A stretch of DNA of 42,386 bases, from NCBI GenBank assembly GCA_943354605.1, contig CALRCK010000001.1, positions 41,868 to 84,253 of the forward strand. The letters run 5' to 3'. Origin of the DNA: Candidatus Uhrbacteria bacterium. Lineage in GTDB: Bacteria; Patescibacteriota; Patescibacteriia; UBA9934. Position 1 is the first letter of the stretch. Each line of letters starts with the position of its first letter. Below the pieces are notes generated by a model. That model saw only the letters and a list, made by a program, of their open reading frames with translations, was not told the DNA's origin and did not search any database. The position numbers and the translations under genes are program-made. Positions 32,879 through 41,003 of this stretch are shown in pieces.

Positions 32879-33148
32879 ATGAAGCTTCGCATTGTTGTGG
32901 ATCCAGATCTTTGTATCGGTGCAGCGAGTTGCGTAACGATCGCTCCGGATACCTTTGTGATGAACACGGAGAATAAGGCTGAGGTTATCGACCACGGTGT
33001 TGCCGAGGGCACTCCAGCGTATGAACGCGTTGTTGAGGCGACGGAGGACGAGATACAGAACATCATTCTTGGCGCACAGTCGTGCCCAACGCTTGCCATT
33101 ACCGTTTTCAATGTGGACACCGGCGAACAGCTCTACCCAACGCTCTAG
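32879..33148 (+). CDS. Ferredoxin (3Fe-4S type or atypical 4Fe-4S)
   Basis: The 89-aa protein matches single-cluster ferredoxins: RIVVDPDLCIGAASCVTIAPDTF, then late SCPTLAI. The first motif is C-x5-C with Ala in the middle position where 4Fe-4S forms have Cys (CxxCxxC), leaving three ligands. That fits a 3Fe-4S cluster or a differentiated site. ATG 32879 (MKLRIVV) is preferred to the longer track start. It pairs with the reductase 1 nt downstream. Confidence 0.88.
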   Translation: MKLRIVVDPDLCIGAASCVTIAPDTFVMNTENKAEVIDHGVAEGTPAYERVVEATEDEIQNIILGAQSCPTLAITVFNVDTGEQLYPTL

Positions 33149-33149
33149 T

Positions 33150-34319
33150 ATGGAAAATATCGTCATTCTGGGTGGCGGCATCGCCGGAACCACGGCAGCC
33201 GAAGAGATTCGCAAAAAGAATGCCGATGTTGCGATGACGATTATTGAGCAGGAGCATCATCCGCTGTATTCGCGGGTATTGTTGCCGCACTACGTGAAGG
33301 GAAAGATTCCGCGTGAGAAAGTCTTTTTGAAAACATGGGAGTGGTACGAAAAGAATCGTATTGAGATGATGACCGGCGTTCGCGTTGAGTCGTTTGATAT
33401 TCCAAATCGATTTGTTCGAACATCGGAAGGCCGCGAGGTTCCATTCGATGTTTTGATCCTCGCTGGTGGCGGCGAATTGAACGTGATTGGCGGCGAGCCT
33501 CGTGGTGTGTCGTATCTTCGCGGCGTTGATGATGCCGACGAGCTCGTTGGTCTTTTGAAGGAGACGTTGATGCGTCCTGAAGGCGATCGCCGTGGCGTGG
33601 TGTACGGCAGCGGATTCATCGCTTTGGAATACATCAACATTTTTAAACATTTTGGCATTTCGTGCGACGTGGTTATGCGCGGCCGGGGATTTTGGTCATC
33701 GGTGCTGTCCGACCACTCGCAGACCGTTCTTGCAAAGAAAGCGCTCGATGGCGGAACGCTCTTGCACACAAACGAAGCAGAACCAACGATTCTTGGCGAG
33801 CGTGAGGTAACTGGGGTGAAGCTTGTGTCTGGCGCGGAGCTTCCGTGCTCGATTCTCGGCGTCGGAATCGGAATGCATTCAGACCAGTCATTCTATCGTG
33901 ATTGCGGAATCGATATTGATCGCGGAATCATGACCAACGAGTATCTCGAGACTGCACATCCGTCGGTGTACGCCATTGGCGACGGCGCTCAGTTTTTCGA
34001 CACAAATGTTGCGCGCCATGTGGTGTACGGCAACTGGATGAACGCGCAGTCGCAAGGTCGTGCCGTCGCAAAAACGATCTGCGGCGAACGCATGCCGTTC
34101 AACCTTGTTTCAAGCTACGCGACGCACCTTTTTGACATGCACATCGTGTTCATCGGCGATGTTGATCGGAAAGCGGCGGACGAGGTGAAGCAGATTGTTG
34201 CGACAGACTCGTCCTCAGTCGAAGAGTTTTATCGGAAGGGAAAGGTCGTTGGTGCCGTCTTGATCGGCGATATTTCTGGCCGTGCTACTATAACTGCACG
34301 AATCGCGGCCCGTGAATAA
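33150..34319 (+). CDS. FAD/NAD(P)-dependent oxidoreductase (ferredoxin/rubredoxin reductase-like)
   Basis: The 389-aa pyridine-nucleotide disulfide-type flavoprotein has FAD site VILGGGIAGTTAAEEI at the N-terminus, second Rossmann GVVYGSGFIALEYINIF near residue 150, and FAD-binding VYAIGDGAQF near 280. It resembles nitrite-reductase-type and rubredoxin reductases; a redox CxxC is absent. ATG 33150 is one base after the ferredoxin stop, so the two probably form an electron-transfer pair from NAD(P)H to ferredoxin. Confidence 0.88.
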   Translation: MENIVILGGGIAGTTAAEEIRKKNADVAMTIIEQEHHPLYSRVLLPHYVKGKIPREKVFLKTWEWYEKNRIEMMTGVRVESFDIPNRFVRTSEGREVPFDVLILAGGGELNVIGGEPRGVSYLRGVDDADELVGLLKETLMRPEGDRRGVVYGSGFIALEYINIFKHFGISCDVVMRGRGFWSSVLSDHSQTVLAKKALDGGTLLHTNEAEPTILGEREVTGVKLVSGAELPCSILGVGIGMHSDQSFYRDCGIDIDRGIMTNEYLETAHPSVYAIGDGAQFFDTNVARHVVYGNWMNAQSQGRAVAKTICGERMPFNLVSSYATHLFDMHIVFIGDVDRKAADEVKQIVATDSSSVEEFYRKGKVVGAVLIGDISGRATITARIAARE

Positions 34320-34359
34320 GTTTCTCGCTATTTCGTGAAAACACTGGAATACTGCTGCT

Positions 34360-35424
34360 ATGAATCTGGACAGCCACAAGACATACGCGACATTGGACGC
34401 TTCGGACATCCGATTCGGCATTGAGCACCTTCCGGAACAGATTCGGATCGGGTGGGAAGAGACGCGAGAGCTGAATCTTCCAGAGTCGTTTAAGCGCGCA
34501 ACGTCGATTGTTATTGTTGGGATGGGCGGCTCTGCACTGGGTCCACACATGCTCACCACGGCATTTTTTGATCGGCTCAAAGTTCCCGTCACTATCGTGA
34601 ACGGCTATTCGCTCCCGGGGTTCGTGGATAAAAAAACGCTTGTCGTCCTTTCCAGCTTTTCGGGAACCACGGAAGAGGTGCTTGCTGCTGGCGACGAGGC
34701 GGTAAAGCGCGGTGCCATGATTTTTGCGATTGCTGCTGGCGGCGATTTGGCAAAGCGTGCCGCAAAGCACAAATGGCCGATGTATCAGTTTGATCCTGGT
34801 GAACTCGCAAAGCAACCTCGACTTGGAACGGGATTCTCGCTTGCCGGGCTGCTCGGCATGCTCGAGCGTGCAAAACTGTTGAAAATCACTGGCGCAGAAA
34901 TCGACCTCATGCGCATTGCAATGGGGGAGGTGATTGATTTGTGCGCAGTCGATGTTCCTGCAAAAGAAAATCCGGCAAAAACGGTTGCGAAGACGCTTGC
35001 GGACTCCGCAGTGCTCATTATTGCCGCAGAGCACCTTGTTGGTGCGGCGCACGTTTTAGCGAATTCGATTAACGAAACCGCAAAACAATTTGCAACATAC
35101 TTCGCGCTTCCGGAGCTGAATCATCACTTGCTTGAAGGCCTCACCTATCCAAAAACGTTTGCGCCAAGGACGGTCGCATTCCTTGTGCAATCGAGCTTGT
35201 ACAATACTCGAACACAAAAGCGTGTGAATGTGACGGCCGACATGCTTGAAGAGCAGGGAATCGCGGTGGTCGATTACGTCACGAGCGGAAGTGAGCCACT
35301 CGAAGAAGTTGGCGAAGTGCTCCAGTTCGGAAGTTTCGTGAGTTACTATCTTGCAATGAAGAATGGCGTGAAGCCGGAAGGAATTCCATTCGTCGACGCC
35401 TTCAAGAAGGCAATGGGGAAGTAG
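34360..35424 (+). CDS. Bifunctional phosphoglucose/phosphomannose isomerase
   Basis: The 354-aa protein has two SIS domains. Motifs VGMGGSALGPHML, LSSFSGTTEEVLA and ELNHHLLEGL (catalytic region) match the short PGI/PMI family found in Archaea and CPR bacteria rather than classic 550-aa PGI. It interconverts glucose-6-P or mannose-6-P with fructose-6-P, feeding glycolysis and sugar-nucleotide routes; galU at the window end uses the same hexose pool. There is no Shine-Dalgarno. A strong terminator follows. Confidence 0.92.
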   Translation: MNLDSHKTYATLDASDIRFGIEHLPEQIRIGWEETRELNLPESFKRATSIVIVGMGGSALGPHMLTTAFFDRLKVPVTIVNGYSLPGFVDKKTLVVLSSFSGTTEEVLAAGDEAVKRGAMIFAIAAGGDLAKRAAKHKWPMYQFDPGELAKQPRLGTGFSLAGLLGMLERAKLLKITGAEIDLMRIAMGEVIDLCAVDVPAKENPAKTVAKTLADSAVLIIAAEHLVGAAHVLANSINETAKQFATYFALPELNHHLLEGLTYPKTFAPRTVAFLVQSSLYNTRTQKRVNVTADMLEEQGIAVVDYVTSGSEPLEEVGEVLQFGSFVSYYLAMKNGVKPEGIPFVDAFKKAMGK

Positions 35425-35430
35425 ACTACA

Positions 35431-35465
35431 AAAACACCGCGCCAATATCGGCGCGGTGTTTTCAT
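35431..35465. terminator. Bidirectional terminator
   Basis: AAAACACCGCGCC and GGCGCGGTGTTTT make a perfect 13-bp stem with loop AATATC, between the PGI/PMI gene and the convergent VOC gene. Confidence 0.9.
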
Positions 35466-35481
35466 TTGGAATCGATGAAGA

Positions 35482-35886
35482 TTATTTCGCGTTCGCATCT
35501 GCCTGGTGTAATCCAACGGTGTTTCCCTCAGTGTCGATGAAGTAGCCCTGCCATGCCATGCCGGTGAGGGCAAATTTCGGCATCGCGACTATTGCGCCGT
35601 GTTCAAGCGCTTTCGCCATCGCTGCATCAAAATCATCGACCACAATCGTGCAGCAGAACGCGTTGAGCCCTTGTTTCTCGGCTGGCGCCGGGCATGGGCG
35701 CTTCACGAACCCTCCGCTAATGCCCACCTCTGTGCTGCCCTTTGGCGCGGTCATCGCCATCCAGTACGTGCTGCCATCCGGCATCGGCCATCCCTGAATA
35801 TCCCATCCAAAAACGTCTCGATAAAATGCGGTTCCACGTTCAAGGTTGTCGCAATGAATTTCAAAATGGGCAACGCGATTTGGCAT
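35482..35886 (-). CDS. VOC-family (glyoxalase/dioxygenase fold) protein
   Basis: The 134-aa protein opens HFEIHCDNLERGTAFYRDVFGWDI and closes GYFIDTEGNTVGLHQA, the paired beta-alpha-beta-beta-beta modules of the VOC fold with metal-site His/Glu positions. It is close to the glyoxalase-like group that lacks a defined substrate. Its function cannot be told. It is separated by 64 nt from the upstream minus-strand membrane gene. Confidence 0.88.
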   Translation of the reverse strand: MPNRVAHFEIHCDNLERGTAFYRDVFGWDIQGWPMPDGSTYWMAMTAPKGSTEVGISGGFVKRPCPAPAEKQGLNAFCCTIVVDDFDAAMAKALEHGAIVAMPKFALTGMAWQGYFIDTEGNTVGLHQADANAK

Positions 35887-35950
35887 AATCGGGCAGTGGC
35901 TAAAGAATGATGGAGTGATGATACGTGATAAACCACGAAAAACAAGGCGT

Positions 35951-36520
35951 TCAACGCAGCGCTGCCTTTCGGTGCGTCACAAAAAGAACAAACACATAAT
36001 TTGCCGCGACAAGAACGAATGGATAGAACACGGTTTCAAAAGTATATGCCGACAACGCCGCAATGGAGAGTGCAAAGCTTGTGCCGGAAAAGATATATGT
36101 TAACGCGGGTTCGTCTCGCGGTTTCATGAAGGATTTTCGGAACGTTGGGACGAACCCAAGACAATCTGCGGTTGCAGCGAGAAGTATTGAAACGACCGCA
36201 TCTTTTGTGAAAATATAGATGATGACCGCGAGGACGCTTCCCACGAACGCCGCACGATCAAGCGTAGTGATTTCTTTTTCGCCACGAAAAATGGCATATA
36301 CAAGGACGGCCGCACAACACACCGCTTGAAGCGCAAACAGCCACGATCCATATCCGCCGCCGTGGGAAAGTGACGCCCAAAATCCCACTGCCGTGGTGAG
36401 GGTCCAGGGAATCCACGAAAAGAGGTGGGGTTTTACCGTCCCCTTCAGCATCGCCGCGCAGTACGGAACGAATGTGGCGAATCCAAGGGCGAGAGACGCG
36501 ATGGCAAGGACTTCTTTCAT
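35951..36520 (-). CDS. PQ-loop-like integral membrane protein
   Basis: The 189-aa protein has about six hydrophobic segments. Two PQ-loop-like repeats are visible: GFATFVPYCAAMLKGTVKPHLFSWIPW near the start and LGFVPTFRKSFMKPRDEPALTYIFSG near residue 120. PQ-loop proteins transport small solutes (SWEET, cystinosin and related), but here the substrate is unknown. Start ATG at 36520. VOC lies downstream on the same strand. Confidence 0.7.
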   Translation of the reverse strand: MKEVLAIASLALGFATFVPYCAAMLKGTVKPHLFSWIPWTLTTAVGFWASLSHGGGYGSWLFALQAVCCAAVLVYAIFRGEKEITTLDRAAFVGSVLAVIIYIFTKDAVVSILLAATADCLGFVPTFRKSFMKPRDEPALTYIFSGTSFALSIAALSAYTFETVFYPFVLVAANYVFVLFVTHRKAALR

Positions 36521-36523
36521 AGT

Positions 36524-36676
36524 ATGATTATTCTCTCACAATTGCGGCTGGGTTGCTTAAAACCCATTTTTCACTTACGATTCCTCCGCGACAAAGCTCG
36601 GAGAGATGACCGATTGTTGAACCTTGAACTGATTTGCCCAAACTGTCACAGTGAAGAGCGTTATCTAAAGAAGTGA
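36524..36676 (+). pseudogene. C-terminal HNH-endonuclease remnant
   Basis: The reading frame ends LLNLELICPNCHSEERYLKK, which matches the final block of HNH endonucleases (NLxLLCPNCHS). The upstream part has no intact HNH His motif, and the fragment is only ~50 aa. It lies directly before tRNA-Ser. It is probably a decayed homing-type or McrA-like gene. Confidence 0.45.
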
Positions 36677-36693
36677 CGTTTCACAGACAACAT

Positions 36694-36778
36694 GGAGGGG
36701 TCGCATAGCGGTCTAGTGCGGTGGTCTTGAAAACCACTGACCCGCAAGGGTCCGCGAGTTCGAATCTCGCCCCCTCCG
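36694..36778 (+). tRNA. tRNA-Ser (TGA)
   Basis: The acceptor GGAGGGG pairs with CCCCTCC, the anticodon loop CTTGAAA reads UGA, and there is a long class II variable arm (GACCCGCAAGGGTC) and T arm GAGTTCGAATCTC. CCA is encoded to 36781 and merges with the terminator. Confidence 0.97.
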
Positions 36779-36821
36779 CCATCAAAAAACAATCGATGAA
36801 TTCGATTGTTTTTTGATGGCG
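36777..36821. terminator. Terminator overlapping the tRNA-Ser 3' end
   Basis: CGCCATCAAAAAACAATCGA and its exact complement make a 20-bp stem with a 5-nt loop. The left arm starts within the tRNA discriminator/CCA, and T-runs lie in the right arm. It also serves the convergent minus-strand gene ending at 36833. Confidence 0.9.
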
Positions 36822-36832
36822 TGGGGTGTTCG

Positions 36833-37771
36833 CTATTCTCCTGGCAGTTCGGTAACGTATGCCATGAAATAGGTTCCATCGGAGCGCTTTGCGACGCTGA
36901 TGTCTTGCAAGTAGTCGGTTCCAAGGGTTGTTGTGTCGTCGCCGCTGAGCGCGACGCCGTCCGGCGTCCATGTTCTGCCGTCTGTTGTGGTGAACGATCG
37001 CGCGTTTTTCTCGTCGCCGCTGAATGCGTACAAGCGAAGAACGTCATTCTCAACAAGTTCGTCACTAGAGTAATAGTTTTTTCCAGGGAACACTGGAGTT
37101 TGGTCGGTTGCCAACGTGAAGGTTATGCCGTCTGTTGATGTTGCGTGCACTTGGCCTGGATTTTTTTCTTGCCCAGCGAACATGTGCCAGACTCCATCAA
37201 AATACACGGTGTTGGAATCCACGGCGTCGAGCGGGCCCTCAAAGGACTTTCCTTTGTAGGTGAATGTTAAGCCATCTGGGCTGTCTGCATAGCCGATACC
37301 ATATTTCTTTGCCGTGAAGCTCATCGTAAAGAACATGCGGTACGTTCCGTCTTCAAGGCGCACAACGTCAGGGTCGCTCGGGTCGCGGTGGTTGGGGAAG
37401 TCGTTGAACGTGAGGTAGTGATACGTCCAGCTCGTTCCTTGATCTGACGACGTTGCGAGCACGGTGCTCTCTTCTTTTCCCGTTTCAATATCCTGGCCAA
37501 TGTAGTAGACCCAAATTGCGCCGTCGTCGGCAATATGGACGTCTGGAACGTTTGCACGATCGGAGAGAATATTGCCGGTTGGGATGAAATGAATGCCGTC
37601 GGCAGACATGGCAGTCATGATGCGGCGTACTCCTGCGGTGTAGGGTTTTGCTGTGGCGGCGCGGCCGTGCGGGGGAGAAAAGTCGTTACCGACCGTGAGT
37701 GTGTTTGCTGTGCCGCACCCAGAGAGCAAAATCGCCGCAAGCATCGGTAGGGCGTTCAGAGGAATGCGCAT
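36833..37771 (-). CDS. Predicted lipoprotein with beta-propeller (glycosidase-like) fold
   Basis: The 312-aa protein has signal MRIPLNALPMLAAILLSGC with lipobox LLSGC. The mature region has repeated propeller-like blades (ADDGAIWVYYIG, LEDGTYRMFFTMSF, DSPDGLTFTYKG, TSTDGITFT, TTDGRTWTPDG), reminiscent of BNR/GH43-type five-bladed propellers. No catalytic triad can be confirmed. Start 37771 gives a good n-region; 37801 is alternative. It follows the exported gene at 37807 by about 35 nt, probably one operon. Confidence 0.7.
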   Translation of the reverse strand: MRIPLNALPMLAAILLSGCGTANTLTVGNDFSPPHGRAATAKPYTAGVRRIMTAMSADGIHFIPTGNILSDRANVPDVHIADDGAIWVYYIGQDIETGKEESTVLATSSDQGTSWTYHYLTFNDFPNHRDPSDPDVVRLEDGTYRMFFTMSFTAKKYGIGYADSPDGLTFTYKGKSFEGPLDAVDSNTVYFDGVWHMFAGQEKNPGQVHATSTDGITFTLATDQTPVFPGKNYYSSDELVENDVLRLYAFSGDEKNARSFTTTDGRTWTPDGVALSGDDTTTLGTDYLQDISVAKRSDGTYFMAYVTELPGE

Positions 37772-37806
37772 ATATTCCAAAGACAATACGTTGGGATTCA
37801 TTTTGA

Positions 37807-38721
37807 CTAGTCCGCATTTGAGAGCCCTTCGAACACTTCGCTTGCTTGGACGCGAGTGCCGTCGATGGTGATAATGGTGTTGAAATCTTCAACGGCGAAC
37901 CAGCCAGCAACTCCTGTTGCACTTTGCGTTTTGCACCATCGAACGTCGTCGCAACCGATGAACGTTATCTTTTCTCCTTTTTTGAGTGTCGTAGCGATTG
38001 CTCCTCCAATCACTTCGTTCGTGTCAGTATTGAGGGGCAGATCCTGGAGCATCGTGAGGTGCGCTCCGATTGCGGACGGGTCGATGAGATACAAATCTTT
38101 CTCAACGTGTGAAAGCTTGTGATCGGTGCCGAGCGTGAAGGCGTCCTCGTAGGTCCACGTTTGAAGCGTTGTTGCGCGAGTTTGTGTTGTAAGTGTTCCG
38201 TTGCCGGCGAAGTCGATATCTTCGTAACTTCCCTGAACGGTGCCGACGAGCTGGAGGACCGATCCGTCGAATCGGTAGAATCCCGTTGTATAGTCGATGC
38301 TTCCGCCCCTGTCGCTCACCGCGATTTCTTTTTCATGATCGGTGGTATCAATGTCAACAATCCCGAAATATCCGTCGGGGTTTGTTCCAGGGAACACAAT
38401 CGACGATCCGCTCGCCGTGAGCACTGTGCTTGTTCCCTCAATAGAGTTTCCCTTTACCTCAATCGAGATGTTTTCCACGACACCGTCACCATTGAGGTCG
38501 ATGGACGTGGAAAGATATTCATTCGCCTTGAGTGTTGCGGGATCGATCTTTTGCGCTGGGGTTTGTGTTGCTGTTGGAACATCGATTGCATCGCCGATGT
38601 CTTTCAAGACTGCGGCACGTTGATCGTCGAGTTCTTTTTGTCGCTGAACAACAATGAACGTAAGCACCGCCGTTCCAAGAAGAACAACGATGAGGAGGAG
38701 AGACGCATGCTTAAATTGCAT
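37807..38721 (-). CDS. Membrane-anchored exported protein with SH3-like C-terminus
   Basis: The 304-aa protein has an N-terminal helix anchor (MQFKHASLLLIVVLLGTAVLTFIVV). A middle region has a calcium-loop-like DLNGDGVVE and VDIDTTDHEKEIAVSD (FG-GAP-like). The C-terminal ~65 residues (LPLNTDTNEV...GWFAVEDF) resemble a bacterial SH3 with a Cys pair. It may bind cell-wall or surface material. A TAATTT box lies 7 nt before ATG 38721. Confidence 0.65.
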   Translation of the reverse strand: MQFKHASLLLIVVLLGTAVLTFIVVQRQKELDDQRAAVLKDIGDAIDVPTATQTPAQKIDPATLKANEYLSTSIDLNGDGVVENISIEVKGNSIEGTSTVLTASGSSIVFPGTNPDGYFGIVDIDTTDHEKEIAVSDRGGSIDYTTGFYRFDGSVLQLVGTVQGSYEDIDFAGNGTLTTQTRATTLQTWTYEDAFTLGTDHKLSHVEKDLYLIDPSAIGAHLTMLQDLPLNTDTNEVIGGAIATTLKKGEKITFIGCDDVRWCKTQSATGVAGWFAVEDFNTIITIDGTRVQASEVFEGLSNAD

Positions 38722-38798
38722 ATCGGAAAAATTAACTTTAGCTTCAATGTACAACATGTGGAGAAAAGGGGAAGGCCTGATGTTACGATATCCACCGT

Positions 38799-39302
38799 AT
38801 GATGGAATCGACGGGCGTCTTTTTTTCGAGGGCGTTAGAGCGGATGGCGGTTTTTGATGCGTGGGCCGCGAAGTATGCCCCGCAGGCCATTGCCGATCAT
38901 ATCTGCTACAAATGCGAATCAGCCGATGAATTTGAGGCGATTCGAAAGCTCTTCGAGACGGAAAGCGCGTTTATCTACCAGTCGATTATTTCGAATCGAC
39001 GCATCGCGATCGTGAAGTTTTTACAACCCATTCCATCGGCGCTTGGGGAAATATGGTTCCTCGAGCTTTCCGATCAGAAGCCAGACGGCAGCCAGGCATC
39101 GGAGTTTGATCATATCGAAATGTACCCGACCGCGGGATCGATGGATGACCTTGCCGCGAGCCTTGAATCGAAAAGCGTTATCGTCGAAAAGATTGTGCGA
39201 CCGCATCACACCACATTCGACACAATTGTTGAGGCGAGCTTTAAGGTTCGCATCGAGCCCGAGCCTTTGGTGACAAAGATTGTTCGTGACGAAATGAAAT
39301 AG
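38799..39302 (+). CDS. YecM/VOC-like protein
   Basis: The 167-aa protein opens ADHICYKCESADEFEAIRKLF and continues IAIVKFLQPI, LGEIWFLELSDQKP and FDHIEMYPT, the pattern of YecM-type VOC-fold proteins with metal-site His/Glu. No enzyme activity is known for YecM. ATG 38799 or 38802 is the start. A bidirectional terminator follows. Confidence 0.75.
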   Translation: MMESTGVFFSRALERMAVFDAWAAKYAPQAIADHICYKCESADEFEAIRKLFETESAFIYQSIISNRRIAIVKFLQPIPSALGEIWFLELSDQKPDGSQASEFDHIEMYPTAGSMDDLAASLESKSVIVEKIVRPHHTTFDTIVEASFKVRIEPEPLVTKIVRDEMK

Positions 39303-39310
39303 GGAGAAAC

Positions 39311-39336
39311 AAAAACATCCTGTTGAGGATGTTTTT
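39311..39336. terminator. Bidirectional terminator
   Basis: AAAAACATCCT and AGGATGTTTTT, 11 bp, loop GTTG. It separates the YecM-like gene and the convergent membrane gene. Confidence 0.88.
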
Positions 39337-39345
39337 GAAGGATCT

Positions 39346-39615
39346 TTACTTTCCCTTTCCTGCGCAGCCCCAAAGTTCCCCGGCAACGTAGCCGGCAACG
39401 TAGCCAACTGCTCCGGTCACGACAACGAGCATGAGTGCTGTTGAAAGAGAGAACGGTAGCACAGTGACGCTCATACTAATAAAGTGTAGCCCCCAAATCC
39501 ATTTCAGTAACGATTCTGCAAGCCCTGCAAATACCACGAGCGACCATGCCGCGTGCATGATGGCAACGGTTCCGCCAACGGCCAACCCAACTTTATGTGA
39601 GTGCGCATGATTCAT
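39346..39615 (-). CDS. Small membrane protein (DUF5676-like)
   Basis: The 89-aa protein has two or three hydrophobic segments (GLAVGGTVAIMHAAWSLVVFAGLAESLLKWIWGLHF and TALMLVVVTGAVGYVAGYVAGELW), similar to DUF5676-type proteins. A tandem 12-nt repeat encodes GYVAGYVA. ATG 39615 is 6 nt after TATCAT; longer starts at 39687 and 39738 exist. The function is unknown. Confidence 0.6.
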   Translation of the reverse strand: MNHAHSHKVGLAVGGTVAIMHAAWSLVVFAGLAESLLKWIWGLHFISMSVTVLPFSLSTALMLVVVTGAVGYVAGYVAGELWGCAGKGK

Positions 39616-39719
39616 AACGCGATGATAAAGGTGAATAATGCCTTCAGCATACACCCGTCGAGACTGTTCTTTGTGTACGAGTTCCATTAGAATGAGGAGA
39701 GTCTCTCTTTTGTAGATGT

Positions 39720-40067
39720 ATGGCTGAATTGTCTCCAATAACGTATTGTCTGTATCTTCGGCAACAGGAGGCTGGCGAGGCGGAAGCCGTTTCTGTGCTT
39801 TTGCAGGCGCAGGAGATGCAGAAAGTCGCAGAGAAAGAAGGATTTGTCATATACAAAACGATCATGGAAAAACCAGGAGCACCGGGGAACGATCGTCCAG
39901 GTTTTCGGGCAATGCTTGGGGAAATCGAACAAGGATTGTATAGCGGAATTCTGGTGTGGGCGCCGGACCGACTCGCGTGCGTTCCAGAAGACATGGGAAG
40001 TTTTTTTCAACTCATGACCCAGGGAAAACTCAAACGCATCCGAACATACGATCGTGTGTGGATGTAG
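39720..40067 (+). CDS. Serine-recombinase-like domain lacking catalytic Ser
   Basis: The 115-aa protein equals only the N-terminal resolvase domain: YCLYLRQQEAGEAEAVS... then GILVWAPDRLACVPEDMG and KRIRTYDRVW. The conserved Arg of YxR is kept, but the catalytic Ser that follows it in active recombinases is replaced (LRQQ instead of RxSS), and DRLAR reads DRLAC. There is no zinc-ribbon or DNA-binding tail. It is either a decayed recombinase or a repurposed domain. Confidence 0.7.
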   Translation: MAELSPITYCLYLRQQEAGEAEAVSVLLQAQEMQKVAEKEGFVIYKTIMEKPGAPGNDRPGFRAMLGEIEQGLYSGILVWAPDRLACVPEDMGSFFQLMTQGKLKRIRTYDRVWM

Positions 40068-40073
40068 GGCGTT

Positions 40074-40952
40074 TTAAGGCTTGCGAACGAAATAGGGATT
40101 TTCCCGAACAACCAGGGTAAATTCAAGCGGACTGTCCCACGAAACTCTTCCGGCGGAAAATGCCTCGAACCCCGCTTTTTTAAATGCCGCAATCATTTTT
40201 TCGCCGTCAGGATTATCACTCAAAATGCGTGCTACCGTGAACTCAACGTCGCGTCTCGTATGCTCGATGTCCCAAAGAGCGACGTCGAGAAGTGCTTTTG
40301 CTAAACCTTTGCCCTGGTATTCGGGAAGTACCTCTACCTGATGAATGTCGGCGACGTGCGGTGCGTTGCGTATTCGTGTCCGAATGTCGTCGATTCTTGG
40401 CTGCCAATCAGGATCGGGGTACTGGCCTCCGTGTTCATCTCTTTTCCAGACGACCGCTTTTTTCAGTTCGTAGGCCGCCTGTTCCCCTGTTTGTAGGGAA
40501 TAGACGAGCGTGCCTTCCTTGCCCACAAAGAGGTCGTGCTTTGTGTCGTCACCAAACTGATATCGCTTTTCAGTAATGCTTTTGAGTAAGGCGTTGTTGC
40601 GCTCGAGGTCTTCACGAAGCTCTGGGTTCTCCTCAAGCATTCGTTCCATCATCCGCGCCGTGAGTGGGTAGTCAGAGTACTCAAGCGTCGCGTCTGGGTG
40701 TGTTTCCCGCACGCGGGCATAAGCGTTTTTTTGGAGCGTTGCTTTGAGGTTTTTAATGTGCCGTTGTAATCGCGCCTCTTCGCGCAGAACAGGCTCCTGA
40801 ATTTCCCCCATCTGCACAAGTCCGCCGATGCCAAGTGTCACTTTGTCTGCATGAAGAGCTGATTCCGGATTTTGTGTGACACGGACGGGAATACTATTCT
40901 CACTGATGATTTGACTTTCGTTTCTTGGAATATTGCGGGGAAATTCATGCAT
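40074..40952 (-). CDS. GNAT acetyltransferase-domain protein
   Basis: The 292-aa protein has a C-terminal GNAT fold: VADIHQVEVLPEYQGKGLAKALLDVALW carries the acetyl-CoA motif (QGKGLA), then GFEAF. The N-terminal ~170 residues are helical and charged, of unknown role. ATG 40952 is used because the upstream track part (MAEWSNAHDS) is translated tRNA-Ser. The substrate is unknown. Confidence 0.75.
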   Translation of the reverse strand: MHEFPRNIPRNESQIISENSIPVRVTQNPESALHADKVTLGIGGLVQMGEIQEPVLREEARLQRHIKNLKATLQKNAYARVRETHPDATLEYSDYPLTARMMERMLEENPELREDLERNNALLKSITEKRYQFGDDTKHDLFVGKEGTLVYSLQTGEQAAYELKKAVVWKRDEHGGQYPDPDWQPRIDDIRTRIRNAPHVADIHQVEVLPEYQGKGLAKALLDVALWDIEHTRRDVEFTVARILSDNPDGEKMIAAFKKAGFEAFSAGRVSWDSPLEFTLVVRENPYFVRKP

Positions 40953-40972
40953 ATTGCATGTATCGTAACACA

Positions 40973-41001
40973 ACAAAACAACCCACGAGGGGTTGTTTTG
41001 T
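40973..41001 (-). terminator. Terminator of tRNA-Ser (CGA)
   Basis: ACAAAACAACCC and GGGTTGTTTTGT form a 12-bp stem just after the tRNA. Its base includes the A of CCA. T-runs lie in the minus-strand arm. Confidence 0.75.
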
Positions 41002-41003
41002 GG

